Notes: generated by a model from the sequence alone, not told the origin. 64,000 bases of DNA from Shewanella donghaensis (GCF_007567505.1 NZ_CP041783.1:2108001-2172000); one strand, 5' to 3'; shown: positions 18,501 to 28,985, counted from the stretch's first letter. Numbers and translations are program-made.

Positions 18501-18719
18501 AAGATCTTGCACAGCCTCTTCAACCCGAATAGTCACCCCTTTTTCAACATCTTCAGGGGTGGCACCACGAAGGGAGATATTCACTGATATCCTTTCAGAT
18601 TCAACCGTTGGGAAGACTTCAAGTGGGATCCGCGTTGACAGCGAACCTAAACCCAATACCAGCAGCATCAACATTAACAAGTTGGCAGCTACATGGTTTT
18701 TAGCAAACCAAGCAATCAT
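15585..18719 (-). CDS. RND efflux permease (HAE1-like inner-membrane pump)
   Basis: This is a proton-driven tripartite exporter subunit of 1,044 residues, the normal AcrB-class length. It has an N-terminal TM helix (NHVAANLLMLMLLVLGLGSL), a large periplasmic loop, TM bundle 2-6 with the relay acids in GIVVDDAIVTGENIY (TM4), a second loop, and a C-terminal bundle. At the position of the AcrB TM10 lysine (GLSAKNAIL) this protein has GVVVNDSLVLVDF, so Asn replaces Lys. The start ATG overlaps the adaptor stop by four bases, giving translational coupling. Order outer-membrane factor, adaptor, pump in one operon. Substrates are unknown; drugs, dyes or fatty acids are possible. Confidence 0.93.
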   Translation of the reverse strand: MIAWFAKNHVAANLLMLMLLVLGLGSLSTRIPLEVFPTVESERISVNISLRGATPEDVEKGVTIRVEEAVQDLEGIEKITSSSSESSSQVTIEVESGYDPREMLADIKSRVDAINTFPVDAENPVIALAQRKREVIAVTVTGIYSEKETVEFAEVVRDELLRLEGVTQLDLSGVRNYEVSLALSQNKLRQYNLTLSEVSKAINASSTDISAGNLKTQGGDILLRSKGQAYYKDEFANIAIKSAADGTIIRLGDIANVVDGFEETPVRTRFNGQQAAFIDVYRIGQQSAIDVADKIKGYIDSRQATLPQGYGLSYWDDDSEIVKNRIATLTGSALQGGILVLLLLTLFLRPSIAIWVFIGIPVSFMGAFIFMPFFGVSLNVISLFGFILVLGIVVDDAIVTGENIYTHLKTSPNGEQAAILGAQEVAAPVTFGILTTVTAFLPMLFIEGTRGAIFGQIAIVVIPVLLFSLIESKFVLPAHLKYIKMRSEKENYNKFEVFQQKFADGFERAIIQFYQPFLRIALKHKTATLSLFLSVLLVIAALLATGWTKFTFFPRIPSETVRLNLTMPAGTPFEVTNAHIIAIAAKAEALQKKYTEEDGESVILNILATTGGRGGTSNAGGVRFEITAAEKRESDITSQQLLTEWRRSVGDIPGAESVTYRAEIGRSSDPIDVQLSANSLETLREIADQVKEHLKKYPTVFDIADSLSNGKEELLIELTEQGKALGLTRQEVSTQVRSFYFGAEVQRIQRGRDDVRVMLRLPLDERQSLDDLKKVLITTSQGAQVPLGHVAKMTSGKSPSSIKRIDRYRVLNVTADVDKDNTNMTVLQADLKVFLDGLVQQYPGVRHSLEGEAREQRDSFGSLQWGLVFVLFMIYSLLAIPFKSYIQPLIVMSVIPFGLIGAVLGHWLMGSPLTIFSILGMMALVGVVVNDSLVLVDFINKKREAGMPLAEAVLTAGTKRFRPVMLTSLTTFIGLMPLLLEKSTQAQFLIPMAISLGFGIIFATFITLILVPVNYLVVERLKGNKVDQASLDQKFEDSFGVARS

Positions 18720-19945
18720 GGTTTTGACTCCTCTTTAGCAGCCGGTTTACCCTTGCGCGGTTCATCTGAGTTGCGCTTCCCTTGACCTATTTTGGCTTTA
18801 CTAACATCGCCCACTACCGTTACGGGTGTACCAGAACTCACTTGCCCTAGGGAAGTGACAACCAGCTCGTCGCCACTTTCTAAGCCCGTTCTCACCACAG
18901 AATCTTGGCTGTTTTGCCATCTTGTGATAACTTCTCGGCGCAATAACATGCCATCGTTTACCACATAGACATACGAACCTTGATAGATAGCTTTAGTGGG
19001 TATCACTAATACTTGAGCTAGCTTTTTACCGGCGATATTAGCCGTCAGATATTGGCCTATTTTAAGTGGCATCTGCTGATTACTTTGATAATCAAATGGG
19101 TCGTCAATTTGTGCCACCACATAAAGCTGTTGAGAGTTACTATCGATAGCCCCTTCAGTACGAATGAGTTCGCCTTCCCAGGTTTGCAGGCCGATTAAAT
19201 CTGATTCAAAGCTGACCTTTGCCACCACAGACTTGCCTTGTTCAGGCAGTTCAACCAAACCGAGATCGCTATTATTAATCGGTAAACGTATTTCCACATA
19301 ATCGGTGGCATAAATCGTTGCCAGTTGCCCATTGGTCGACACCACGCGGCCTACATCAACATTCTTTTCTAGAATTCGCCCAGAAAACGGCGCTACAACT
19401 TGGGTGCGTTCCAAAGCTAAATTAGCTTTTTCAAGCGATGCTTGGTTAGACAACATTGCTGCTCGTGCTGCAGCTAATTGCGGTTCACGTAACACTAGCG
19501 AAGTTGGCTCGCGGCCATTACTGAGTCGCTGCCAATCAGCTAAAGCTTGGTTTGTTCTCGCTTGCTCTTCTAATAATTGTTGTCTGGCTAGTAGTAATCC
19601 AGCTTCGGCAATTTTCACTTCAGCTTGATAATCTCTATCATCGAGCTGAACTAACACTTCGCCAGTCTCGAAAAAGCCACCTTCACGGAAATTTGGGCTA
19701 ATGGACAAGATCTGCCCAGATGCCTGAGTCACTAATGCACTTTGAGTTCGCGGTTTTACTACACCAAAACTGCTCACCTGAATTTGATAATCTTGTGGTT
19801 TAAGCACCAGAGTTTCAACCGACATAGCCGCTACTGCCATCGGCTTGCCACGTTTCGAGCTCGGCGGGTTTGAGGTAATCACTATGATAGTGACAATAGC
19901 GATAGCAATTATGCCAACGGGGATAAGGTATTTCTTATTCATCAT
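18716..19945 (-). CDS. RND efflux periplasmic adaptor (membrane fusion protein)
   Basis: This adaptor bridges pump and outer-membrane channel. An N-terminal anchor (KKYLIPVGIIAIAIVTIIVI) is followed by the lipoyl half-motif (ALVTQASGQILSISPNFREGGFFETGEVLVQLDDRDY), an alpha-hairpin (about 105-175) rich in Ala/Leu/Gln, and the second half-motif (VVAPFSGRILEKNVDVGRVVS). A beta-barrel and a Lys-rich C-tail follow. I place the start at the ATG pair at 19945/19942, one base after the outer-membrane factor stop. The longer upstream frame would overlap that gene by over 50 bases and lacks a signal. The pump gene overlaps its stop by four bases. Confidence 0.92.
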   Translation of the reverse strand: MMNKKYLIPVGIIAIAIVTIIVITSNPPSSKRGKPMAVAAMSVETLVLKPQDYQIQVSSFGVVKPRTQSALVTQASGQILSISPNFREGGFFETGEVLVQLDDRDYQAEVKIAEAGLLLARQQLLEEQARTNQALADWQRLSNGREPTSLVLREPQLAAARAAMLSNQASLEKANLALERTQVVAPFSGRILEKNVDVGRVVSTNGQLATIYATDYVEIRLPINNSDLGLVELPEQGKSVVAKVSFESDLIGLQTWEGELIRTEGAIDSNSQQLYVVAQIDDPFDYQSNQQMPLKIGQYLTANIAGKKLAQVLVIPTKAIYQGSYVYVVNDGMLLRREVITRWQNSQDSVVRTGLESGDELVVTSLGQVSSGTPVTVVGDVSKAKIGQGKRNSDEPRKGKPAAKEESKP

Positions 19946-19946
19946 A

Positions 19947-21359
19947 TTATTCTTCTTCTGTATCACTGGCATTGGTAACACTGGCATCGAGATCACCACC
20001 TAAAGCAAGGTGTAGTCCGATACGGTTGGCAATAATTTGGTTTTTTAAGCTGATAACCGAGCTTTGCGCCACAAACGCACGGGTTTGGGCGTCTAGTACG
20101 GTGGTGTAACTGACAAGGCCACTTTGGTATTGTTCAAATGATAGGGTTTCAGCTTGGAGGGCATTTTCTTGGGCTTTTAACGTTGAGCGATATTGCAGCT
20201 GTAAACTAGCATCCAGATCAAGATTGTTCTCCACCACCTCAAAAGCGCCAAACAAGGTACTTAGGTATTCTTGCTCTTGCTGTTTCAGTTTTAATTTTTG
20301 TTGCTCAGTTTGCGACTCTAGTCGACCGGCATTAAAAATCGGTGCGGTAATACCAGCAAACACTGACCACGAGGTATAATCGCCACTGAGTAAATTTGCA
20401 ATATCACTGCTAGAACTGCCAATGTCTGCCCCTAAACTCAATGCTGGATAACGCTGCTTTTGAGTAAAGGCCACTAACGCATCTTGGGCTAACAATTGAT
20501 ACCAAGCTGCTTGTAATTGAGGTTTACGTTTAACTAACTCACTGGGCACACCTATTTTTATTCCCTGTGGCAGCAAGGGTAATTGCTCATCAATCAATAA
20601 TTTACCCGCAGGATAACCGCCTAATAGCCGTTCTAGGGTTCTGATATCTTGATTATGTTGGCTACGTTGTGACTGCAGGTTGGCATTTTCAGTATAAAAT
20701 TCATTCTGGGTTAAATAGACGTCTAGCGCAGCACTTAACCCTTGCAGATAACCTGACTCGATGATTTCAAAATTGAGTTTGGCATTCTCTGTTCGGCGCT
20801 CAAAAAGCTTAACCAACTCAGCTGAAGTCACCACTTTATAATAAGCAATGACCACATCAGCAACTAACGCATCTCTTGCTTGCTGATAATTTGCCTCTGC
20901 AGTTAATAAATTCAGTTTTGCAGCTTTAGCGCTGTCTGATAGCTTGCCCCAAATATCTAATTCGTAGCTGAGATTTAAACTCAGGTTATTGGAGCTAGAC
21001 GAATTATCACTGTCGCCATTACGAGCACTATTGGCTGATAGATTTAATTCAGGCCAAAAGCTTGAGTCGCTAATATTGAGTTGTTGTTTTTGAACCTCAA
21101 CCTCTAACGCAAGTTGGATCAGTTGTTGATTGGTATTTAAACCGATACTAATAAAGTCTAATAACTGATCTGTCGCTATTGGGGTAACCCAGCTTTGGTT
21201 GTCTTTTAATGAACGAGCATCGGTATGCCAAGACTGAGGGAGTTGTGGCTTAACCAAGGGCTCATCCACATAAGAAGAGCTGCTGCAAGCAGTTAAAATG
21301 ACCAGCGAAGTCGCAATAGCCACTTTGTTGAAATGTCTTTTCATTAATTTGAAATCCAT
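19947..21359 (-). CDS. RND efflux outer-membrane lipoprotein (TolC/NodT/OprM type)
   Basis: This is a trimeric outer-membrane exit duct of 470 residues. The signal peptide ends in a lipobox LTAC with the lipidated Cys at about residue 25. Two OEP repeats are visible as long helices with matching patterns (about 70-250 and 280-460; ELDIWGKLSDSAKAAKLNL and the second-half equivalent). The conserved WSVFAGITAPIFNAGRL lies in the second repeat. The first ATG (21359) is used; the ATG six codons later is equally possible. It is the first gene of the efflux operon. No regulator gene is next to it; upstream is a 540-bp spacer and then an IS3 element. Confidence 0.9.
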   Translation of the reverse strand: MDFKLMKRHFNKVAIATSLVILTACSSSSYVDEPLVKPQLPQSWHTDARSLKDNQSWVTPIATDQLLDFISIGLNTNQQLIQLALEVEVQKQQLNISDSSFWPELNLSANSARNGDSDNSSSSNNLSLNLSYELDIWGKLSDSAKAAKLNLLTAEANYQQARDALVADVVIAYYKVVTSAELVKLFERRTENAKLNFEIIESGYLQGLSAALDVYLTQNEFYTENANLQSQRSQHNQDIRTLERLLGGYPAGKLLIDEQLPLLPQGIKIGVPSELVKRKPQLQAAWYQLLAQDALVAFTQKQRYPALSLGADIGSSSSDIANLLSGDYTSWSVFAGITAPIFNAGRLESQTEQQKLKLKQQEQEYLSTLFGAFEVVENNLDLDASLQLQYRSTLKAQENALQAETLSFEQYQSGLVSYTTVLDAQTRAFVAQSSVISLKNQIIANRIGLHLALGGDLDASVTNASDTEEE

Positions 21360-21895
21360 TTTCGTTTATTATTATTTAATATAATTGAGATGTTACGTAT
21401 TTGATTCTAAATAGTTCACTATTTAAAGAAAATAGCCAAACAGCTACTTTGCACAGCTTTACATAGGTTAGCTGTGTAAGTGTACGTCGACGTGTATATA
21501 TAGAGAAAGAACCGATGAAATGTAAGCATGTTTGTCTATATAACCTAATTAGGAGTTTATAGGTTCATTAGAGGCTTACACATTAGTGCATCACTCGAAT
21601 CAATCAGTTCAAATAAATCAGTTCAAATAAATGTAATTTATGACATAATATTCAATTACATAAGCAGTAAACGATGGGTTACCGACAACTGCAGCAAAGC
21701 TGAATTGAGTTAACTCTTCATAACTCATTTCGCTAAAAGCTATTCGCTACTCGCTACTCGCAAAAAGCTAAGCTAAAAATTAGAAGCTAGTTGCTAGGGG
21801 ATAGTATTAGAGCTAAAACTTCCCCTTTGAATTGATAACAAACAAAGGGAAAGCTCTCTAGGTTGATTATGGTGTTTTGTGTTGACGAAACGCTA
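21360..21895. other. Intergenic region upstream of efflux operon
   Basis: No gene seen. It includes two exact copies of the 14-mer AATCAGTTCAAATA (21602-21629) and a CGCTACT repeat near 21745. Promoter elements for the efflux operon should be here; the IS insertion point is at its left-distal end, about 535 bp from the operon start. Confidence 0.5.
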
Positions 21896-21925
21896 TGTAG
21901 TGGTACGCTGAATTTGGTCACTTAG

Positions 21926-23145
<1,220 letters not shown>

Positions 23146-23210
23146 CCACTACACTACGACTTGCGATTTTTAATCAACTAAAGCTCTTTGACGTCAGCAT
23201 TTATACCTTA

Positions 23211-23264
23211 GTCATAGTCATAGTTATAGTTATAGTTATAGCCATAGTGATAGTGATAGTCACA
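23211..23264. repeat. Imperfect hexanucleotide tandem repeat (GTNATA)9
   Basis: Nine consecutive hexamers: GTCATA twice, GTTATA three times, GCCATA, GTGATA twice, GTCACA. They lie just past the IS right end and end six bases before the stop of the chemoreceptor gene. Confidence 0.9.
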
Positions 23265-23270
23265 TTCAAG

Positions 23271-24887
23271 TTAACTCGTCTTAAATTGACCAATCTCGTC
23301 ACGTAATTGCTCTGATAAATTATTAACCTGAACACTGGCACTGTGTGATTGATCGGCATTACTCACCGTTGTTCTGGCTTCATCGCTAATATTAACAATG
23401 TTTCGATTAATCTCCTCACTTACTGCGGTTTGCTCTTCTGCCGCGGTTGCAATTTGTGTGGCCATATTGGCAATCATCGCTACTGATTCAGTTATTTTAG
23501 CCAGCGCAACACCCGCCTGTGCGGCTTGCTCAGTACTTTTTAGCGCTTGTTCTCGGCTTGAGTCCATAGCCGATACAGCGTCTTTAACACCTGTTTGCAA
23601 TTGACCAATCATTTGCTGAATTTGATTGGTTGAATCTTGGGTACGTTTAGACAAGGTTCTCACTTCATCTGCTACAACGGCAAATCCACGTCCATGCTCA
23701 CCGGCTCTGGCAGCTTCAATTGCGGCATTTAATGCCAGTAAGTTAGTTTGGTCTGAAATGCTACGGATAACATCTAAAATGCTGCCAATATTATCGGCAT
23801 CATCTTGTAATTGCTGTAATGCACTAGACGCTTGTTCAACCCCTTCACTTAGATGTTCTATTGAAGCAATTGTTTCTTGTACCACCATATCGCCTTGCAT
23901 CGCTTGAGCATCCGAATCCTTTGCCGCTTGAGCTGCTAGCTCGGCATTATTTGCAACCTCAACAACGGTCGCTTGCATTTGATTCATGGCTGTAGCCACT
24001 TGCTCAGTTTCACCCTGCAAGCGCTGCATGCCCTCTAAAGTTTCATTGCTGCTAGAATTGAGCTGCACACTTGCGGTGCCTAAATGCTGAGTATTACCAT
24101 TAAAATCTATAATTAATTCGCGAATATTACTTACAAACAAGTTAAAGCTTCCCGCAACTTTAGCAATTTCGCTGCGGCCACTATCATCGAGTGCTACAGT
24201 AAGATCTTTAGAACCTGAAGCCACGTTGCGCATTGAATTATCTAAGGCTGTAAGTGGCGTTAAAATACTGCGATAAAGTACTGATAAGATAATGACAATA
24301 AATAAGCCTAAACCAATACTGCCCCACAATTGTATGCTCGCGGCGCGAATGGTGGCGTCTAAGGTATCTTGTACTGCTACAGTAAATTGACTATCTAACT
24401 CTTGGGCTAATTCATCGAGATTATCAGCAAGTTCTGATGAGGCCTGATCAAATCCGCCAACCCCTTTCATCAATAAATTCCCCGCCTCTGTACCTTGGGT
24501 AAGGTATGCGTCTGCCATTTTTATTCCAGAAGCATGTAATAGATTAACTTGGCGCTTAATAGCTTGAGCCCGCGCTGTATATTCTGGCGCTGAGACAATC
24601 AGTTTATCTAAATTTTCTATCGCACCGTCAAGACTATCAAGAGCCTCAGCCTTAGCTTCATCACTTTTTGTTGCGCCGACATCTGTTAGAAACTGCTGAA
24701 TTTGTACCACAAAGTATCGCGTATCTTTCAATGCAAAAATGGTCTTAACTTGCTTGCCTTCATTGAGTACTCTTTCGTGAATATAAGACTGCTGCAGATG
24801 ACTTACCCAAACCAAAATAATCAAAGCACTTAATGACAACGTCATCGTAATTTGAAGCATTCTCTTAATTGATACATCAATACTCAT
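23271..24887 (-). CDS. Methyl-accepting chemotaxis protein
   Basis: This is a 538-residue transmembrane chemoreceptor. TM1 is at about 12-30, a helical periplasmic ligand domain spans about 31-185 (four-helix-bundle type), and TM2 is at about 188-208. The HAMP domain spans about 210-262 and the signalling domain runs to the end. The conserved hairpin tip reads [35 protein letters not shown]. No C-terminal pentapeptide tether is seen. The ligand cannot be read from sequence. It stands alone, with no che genes nearby. Confidence 0.93.
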   Translation of the reverse strand: MSIDVSIKRMLQITMTLSLSALIILVWVSHLQQSYIHERVLNEGKQVKTIFALKDTRYFVVQIQQFLTDVGATKSDEAKAEALDSLDGAIENLDKLIVSAPEYTARAQAIKRQVNLLHASGIKMADAYLTQGTEAGNLLMKGVGGFDQASSELADNLDELAQELDSQFTVAVQDTLDATIRAASIQLWGSIGLGLFIVIILSVLYRSILTPLTALDNSMRNVASGSKDLTVALDDSGRSEIAKVAGSFNLFVSNIRELIIDFNGNTQHLGTASVQLNSSSNETLEGMQRLQGETEQVATAMNQMQATVVEVANNAELAAQAAKDSDAQAMQGDMVVQETIASIEHLSEGVEQASSALQQLQDDADNIGSILDVIRSISDQTNLLALNAAIEAARAGEHGRGFAVVADEVRTLSKRTQDSTNQIQQMIGQLQTGVKDAVSAMDSSREQALKSTEQAAQAGVALAKITESVAMIANMATQIATAAEEQTAVSEEINRNIVNISDEARTTVSNADQSHSASVQVNNLSEQLRDEIGQFKTS

Positions 24888-25662
24888 AAAACTACCTTCA
24901 AAGGTTAAACTCGGTTATATAATGAAAAATCCTGTGAAAATTCATGGCGGTAAGTACACAATTATTAATATCAACGCCCCGCTTCACTAACTTTGGTTAT
25001 GTTAGATATCAATACAGAAAACAACTAAGTGTAGTCATTGTTATTGCAGTAATTGTTGTTATGCCGACTTCTATCTTGATTCTATATCGCTAAAGAGTCT
25101 GCTGTTGTTATCGTTATCACATTGCTTTTAATTGGCATTAATTGGTGACTTCTCAAAAGTAACAATCACAAAAATTTACTTTAGCTGTATTCCCACTGGG
25201 CCTTCATTTGTTGTACTTTCCTGATGGAGATAATGTGAAATATAGCTATTTATACAGGAGATTAATAATCAAATTCCAATTGATAACTTCGCAATATTTA
25301 GGATTACAGTCCCGCCATCATAGTTAAGGACTTAACTACTCACATTGATATATATCGACTCATTATTGTAGAACTTTAACGGTTTCATTAGGGGATCTCA
25401 TCGCAATATATTACCGCCAAATTTCATCAAAAACATGAGCCTAACTGACTTAGTTTTTAGTAAAAGACATAGAGATATCGCTCAATCTTGTTGACATTAA
25501 ACCAGTGAAATCAGGTAGAGCAAGGTAAGAATGAGCATTGATTTTCGTAGAGTAATTTATTCGATTTACGCTTTATTTTAATTCTGTGAACTACGCACCT
25601 ATTTTCAGCGAACGCTTGTACGCATAATACCCCCTAAGTGATATAGACCTTTGGAGTTTGCG
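24888..25662. other. Intergenic region, no gene recognised
   Basis: About 770 bp of AT-rich sequence between divergently oriented genes. No ORF with a ribosome site and no structured RNA was recognised. Confidence 0.5.
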
Positions 25663-26007
25663 ATGCAAAAAATAGATTGCCCTCAGTGCAGCAATAAAAT
25701 TGACCTTAATACCGTCACCTGCCCTCAATGTCAGACCGTTCAAGGGTTTGAAGCGCTCTCTGGAGTCGATCCTGATATTCGCATCAAAAATCAGAGACTA
25801 GCTATATGGTTTAGTGTTTTATTTGGCTTCTTAGGATTGCATAAGTTCTATTTAGGTCAGCACCTGAAAGGCAGCTTATACCTGGTATTTTGCTGGACAT
25901 TTGTCCCGATGATTGTTGGTTGGGTTGATGCTGTGCGTACGTTGAAAATGAGTCCGTTTAATTTTCAGCAACGTTACTCTAGTAAAGCTGGTCAATACTC
26001 TGCTTAA
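25663..26007 (+). CDS. TM2-domain protein with N-terminal zinc ribbon
   Basis: The 114-residue protein begins with a zinc-ribbon pair CPQC (residues 6-9) and CPQC (20-23). The TM2 domain follows: RLAIWFSVLFGFLGLHKFYLGQHLKGSLYLVFCW and the second helix FVPMIVGWVDAVRTL, with the family's G-x-H-K/R-F-Y-L-G turn. TM2 proteins are small membrane proteins of unknown function. ATG 25663 is chosen because GGAG lies eight bases upstream; the TTG 12 bases earlier is a frame extension. A terminator follows. Confidence 0.85.
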   Translation: MQKIDCPQCSNKIDLNTVTCPQCQTVQGFEALSGVDPDIRIKNQRLAIWFSVLFGFLGLHKFYLGQHLKGSLYLVFCWTFVPMIVGWVDAVRTLKMSPFNFQQRYSSKAGQYSA

Positions 26008-26036
26008 CGACAGTCAGGTAGCTTGCCTAAAACAAG

Positions 26037-26063
26037 AATAGGGAGTTTCACTCACTCCCTATT
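26037..26063. terminator. Bidirectional terminator between TM2 and LysR genes
   Basis: AATAGGGAGT (26037-26046) pairs with ACTCCCTATT (26054-26063). It lies between convergent genes, with A/T runs on both sides. Confidence 0.75.
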
Positions 26064-26133
26064 TATAACTCTTCATATTGCTCAGCACGATATTGCTAAT
26101 TTTCATATTAAAAGAGCCTAATCCTTCTTAGCT

Positions 26134-27012
26134 TTAATCATCCAATAAGTTAACGATTGAATCTGCCAGCCACATTAATGCTGGGCCTCTTGCACTTTGC
26201 TTTGCCATGACACGGTCAACGGGGACTCGCCACGGCTTATGATCAAAACTTAAATTCATTCGCACCATACTGCCTTGTTGTTCATATTGTTCAGCCATAT
26301 GCGCAGGAATGTAACTCCAACCTAGACCATCTTTTACCATGGCATTAACTGCATTAAAGCTGTTCCCCCACCACACATGTGAAGAAATATTAGGAAAGTG
26401 CGGGAGTACCTGTCCTTCAAGACCACGAATAGACAATTGACGATGTGGGATTAAGTCAGCCACGGTGACAACATCCAATGTGGCCAATGGATGCGTAGAA
26501 CTCACTACACCACTGAACGGTAAACTGCCAATACAGCATAAATCCACCGCTTGTGAAAAATCACTACTCGCAAACATCAATCCTAAATCAGCTCGGTCGG
26601 TATGCACCAAGGTTAATACGTCTGGAGTCGATACCCCATAAAGCTCTAATACCGTCGCAGGAAAACGATTTGAAAAATCATCAAGAATACTGGCAACCAC
26701 TGAAAGCAACGCATCATCTACCGCTATTTTAATTTTGGTCTCGTGGGATGAGTTCAATGCACGAGTCACTGAATCTAGCTCATAAGTTTGCTGCAAAACC
26801 CCTTTAGCAAAAGGTAATAATCTCTCTCCATGGGCGGTTAATGATGGTTTACGACTGGTGCGATCAAACAAAGTGGTATTGAGCTCAATCTCAAGATTGG
26901 CAATTCCCTGACTCACCGCTGACTGAACTTTACCAAGCCGACGCGCACAGGCAGAAAATGAACCTAGCTGCGCTGCTTCAACAAACATTCTAAGTTGCTC
27001 TAAATTATACAT
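26134..27012 (-). CDS. LysR-family regulator, probable regulator of the adjacent PACE efflux gene
   Basis: The 292-residue protein has the LysR winged helix at residues 1-60 (MFVEAAQLGSFSACARRLGKVQSAVSQGIANLEIELNTTLF). A linker helix and a two-lobed effector domain (about 90-290; KIKIAVDDALL onward) follow. It is divergent from a PACE-family exporter gene with about 95 bp between start codons. Such LysR/PACE pairs are known, AceR/AceI being the model. A T-N11-A palindrome lies in the spacer. Effector unknown; in AceR systems it is the exported compound. Confidence 0.88.
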   Translation of the reverse strand: MYNLEQLRMFVEAAQLGSFSACARRLGKVQSAVSQGIANLEIELNTTLFDRTSRKPSLTAHGERLLPFAKGVLQQTYELDSVTRALNSSHETKIKIAVDDALLSVVASILDDFSNRFPATVLELYGVSTPDVLTLVHTDRADLGLMFASSDFSQAVDLCCIGSLPFSGVVSSTHPLATLDVVTVADLIPHRQLSIRGLEGQVLPHFPNISSHVWWGNSFNAVNAMVKDGLGWSYIPAHMAEQYEQQGSMVRMNLSFDHKPWRVPVDRVMAKQSARGPALMWLADSIVNLLDD

Positions 27013-27024
27013 ATCACTTTTCCT

Positions 27025-27041
27025 GATAGTAACTAACTATC
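27025..27041. promoter_or_regulatory. LysR-type operator (T-N11-A palindrome)
   Basis: GATAGT (27025-27030) and ACTATC (27036-27041) form a perfect inverted repeat with five bases between, containing an ATAGT-N5-ACTAT LysR box. It is between the two divergent genes, so autoregulation and activation of the exporter gene are likely. Confidence 0.6.
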
Positions 27042-27106
27042 TTCTTTCTTAATAATTGATGATTATAGCAGCCAAGAGTGAATCAACAACGGTAATGAGA
27101 TTAACC

Positions 27107-27541
27107 ATGAACACCAAAGAACGTATTTTCCACAGCGTATTATTTGAAGCTATAGCGCTAATTTTTGTTATCAGTGCAGCGCTGGTATTCACTGATGCAG
27201 GGGCAAAATCAGCAACCGCTTTAGGGCTTGGTTTGTCACTCATTGCCATGTTTTGGAATTATGCTTACAACTTAGGTTTTGACCATATATTTGGCCATAA
27301 CCGCATCGAACGCACTTTAAAAATGCGCTTAGGTCATGGGTTAGGTTTTGAGTTGGGTATGCTTGCTGTCACTCTGCCATTTATGATGTGGGTATTGCAG
27401 CTAGACTTTGGGACGGTATTTATGATGAATATCGGTGTGGTTATTTTCTTCTTGATATATGCGATTGCCTTCAACTGGTTTTATGACCTCGTTCGAGCAC
27501 GTATTGTGTCAAGACAAAGCACTGACACTGTAATAAGCTAA
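27107..27541 (+). CDS. PACE-family efflux transporter (AceI-like)
   Basis: PACE proteins are small four-helix proton-coupled exporters of biocides such as chlorhexidine and of short-chain diamines. This 144-residue protein has the two tandem transmembrane-pair repeats: ERIFHSVLFEAIALIFV..., NYAYNLGFDHIFG in the first half and RLGHGLGFELGMLAVTLPFMMW..., YAIAFNWFYDLVR in the second. The charged E/R...FE motifs of the family are present. The start ATG 27107 gives the standard AceI length; the upstream frame adds 17 polar residues not seen in the family. A LysR gene is divergent. Confidence 0.88.
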   Translation: MNTKERIFHSVLFEAIALIFVISAALVFTDAGAKSATALGLGLSLIAMFWNYAYNLGFDHIFGHNRIERTLKMRLGHGLGFELGMLAVTLPFMMWVLQLDFGTVFMMNIGVVIFFLIYAIAFNWFYDLVRARIVSRQSTDTVIS

Positions 27542-27670
27542 CCCCTTGAAATAATAACCTAGTATATAAATACGTATATTGACGAAGAAAGATAGCAGTT
27601 GGGATAAGCTTGCAACAAAGAAAGACATTGGCTGAAAAGCGCTAAGTGATAATAGTTAACAATTAATAGA

Positions 27671-27691
27671 AAGAGGTCCTTTCGACCTCTT
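27671..27691. terminator. Hairpin after the CoA-transferase gene
   Basis: AAGAGGTC (27671-27678) and GACCTCTT (27684-27691) with a five-base loop lie 8 bp past the stop of the minus-strand CoA-transferase gene. The tails are T-rich in both directions. Confidence 0.65.
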
Positions 27692-27698
27692 AGCTTTA

Positions 27699-28985
27699 TT
27701 AAACCGTTAATCCCCACATATCAAATGTTTCTTGGCAAAGTTGATCTCTGAATTTGGGATGAGAAATATCGATCAACGATCTAGCCCGCTCACGCAATGA
27801 TTTTCCTCGTAAATTTGCAATACCATACTCAGTAACGATGTAGTGCACATGTGCCCGAGTAGTAACAACACCAGCCCCAGGCGATAACACCGTCGAAATC
27901 CGTGAGACAGTACCACCCACGGCAGTACTTGGTAATGCAATGACAGATCGACCACCTTCAGAAAGACCAGCTCCGCGGATAAAATCCATTTGACCACCCA
28001 CTCCTGAATATATTCGGGTGCCAAGTGAATCGGCACAAATTTGCCCCGATATATCCACCTGCAGCGCTGAGTTAATGGCCATGACATTAGGATTTTTACG
28101 AATAATAGCGGTGTCATTCACCTGTTCAATATCCATAAAAATCACTGAAGGATTATCGTCAACATAGTCATATAATCGCTTGCTACCTAAAGCAAAGCCG
28201 GTCACAAGTTTACCAGGATGCACCTTTTTACGACTGTTGTTTATCACGCCAAGCTCTACAAGATTCAATACCCCGTCAGAAAATAACTCAGTATGTACCC
28301 CAAGATCTTTATGGCTGGTTAAACAAGATAATACGGCATCAGGAATCGCACCAATGCCCATTTGCAAGCAATCGCCATCTCGGACTAACTTTGCCACATT
28401 TTGACCGATAGCAAGACTGGTTGCATCACTTGCTGCTAAAGGGTGTTCAGGTAGTGGAATGCTTTGCTCATACACTGCAGCAAACTTTTTGTAGTGAATA
28501 AAACCATCACCATGAGTACGGGGCATTAATGGGTTGATATGAGCAATAATTTTCCCCGCCATCTGGCAAGCTGCCAACGTGGCTTCAACAGAGATACCTA
28601 AAGAGCAAATACCATGTTTATCGGGCGGGGACACTTGCACAATAGCCGTATCGATAGCTTGCTCGCCAGAGCGAAATAACTTCGGCACTTCAGACAGAAA
28701 GATAGGCACATAATCTGCGTCCCCTTGTTGTAACAACTGTCGGGTAGGCAGACCACCAAAAAAACAACGGTGGCGAATATGTTTTTTTAATAAAGGATCA
28801 CTCAAGGATTCAGCACCTTCAGTGTGTAACTGCAGTAATGTTAAACCTTGTCGCGTCAGTGCATGTTCAGCTAACGCATCTAGCAGCAGTTTGGGAGTCG
28901 CTCCCATGGAGTGAGTCCAAAGGGTTTCACCGTTTTCAATTAACGAAACGGCCTCTAAAGCAGTATTACAAACGATTGGTTCCAT
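27699..28985 (-). CDS. Acetyl-CoA hydrolase/transferase family protein
   Basis: These enzymes (Cat1/4-hydroxybutyrate CoA-transferase/acetate CoA-transferase group) move CoA between short carboxylic acids. The 428-residue protein has the N-terminal domain with SVPKLFRSGEQ-like and VSPPDKHGICSLG segments. The catalytic Glu is in VHTELFSDG (about residue 233), and the CoA-binding GVGGQMDFIRGAGLSEGGRS follows. The C-terminal VTEYGIANLRGKSLRERARSLIDISHPKFRD is a family hallmark. ATG 28985 is preferred to the TTG one codon earlier. Monocistronic. The exact acyl substrates cannot be decided from sequence; propionate/succinate or acetate are possible. Confidence 0.88.
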   Translation of the reverse strand: MEPIVCNTALEAVSLIENGETLWTHSMGATPKLLLDALAEHALTRQGLTLLQLHTEGAESLSDPLLKKHIRHRCFFGGLPTRQLLQQGDADYVPIFLSEVPKLFRSGEQAIDTAIVQVSPPDKHGICSLGISVEATLAACQMAGKIIAHINPLMPRTHGDGFIHYKKFAAVYEQSIPLPEHPLAASDATSLAIGQNVAKLVRDGDCLQMGIGAIPDAVLSCLTSHKDLGVHTELFSDGVLNLVELGVINNSRKKVHPGKLVTGFALGSKRLYDYVDDNPSVIFMDIEQVNDTAIIRKNPNVMAINSALQVDISGQICADSLGTRIYSGVGGQMDFIRGAGLSEGGRSVIALPSTAVGGTVSRISTVLSPGAGVVTTRAHVHYIVTEYGIANLRGKSLRERARSLIDISHPKFRDQLCQETFDMWGLTV

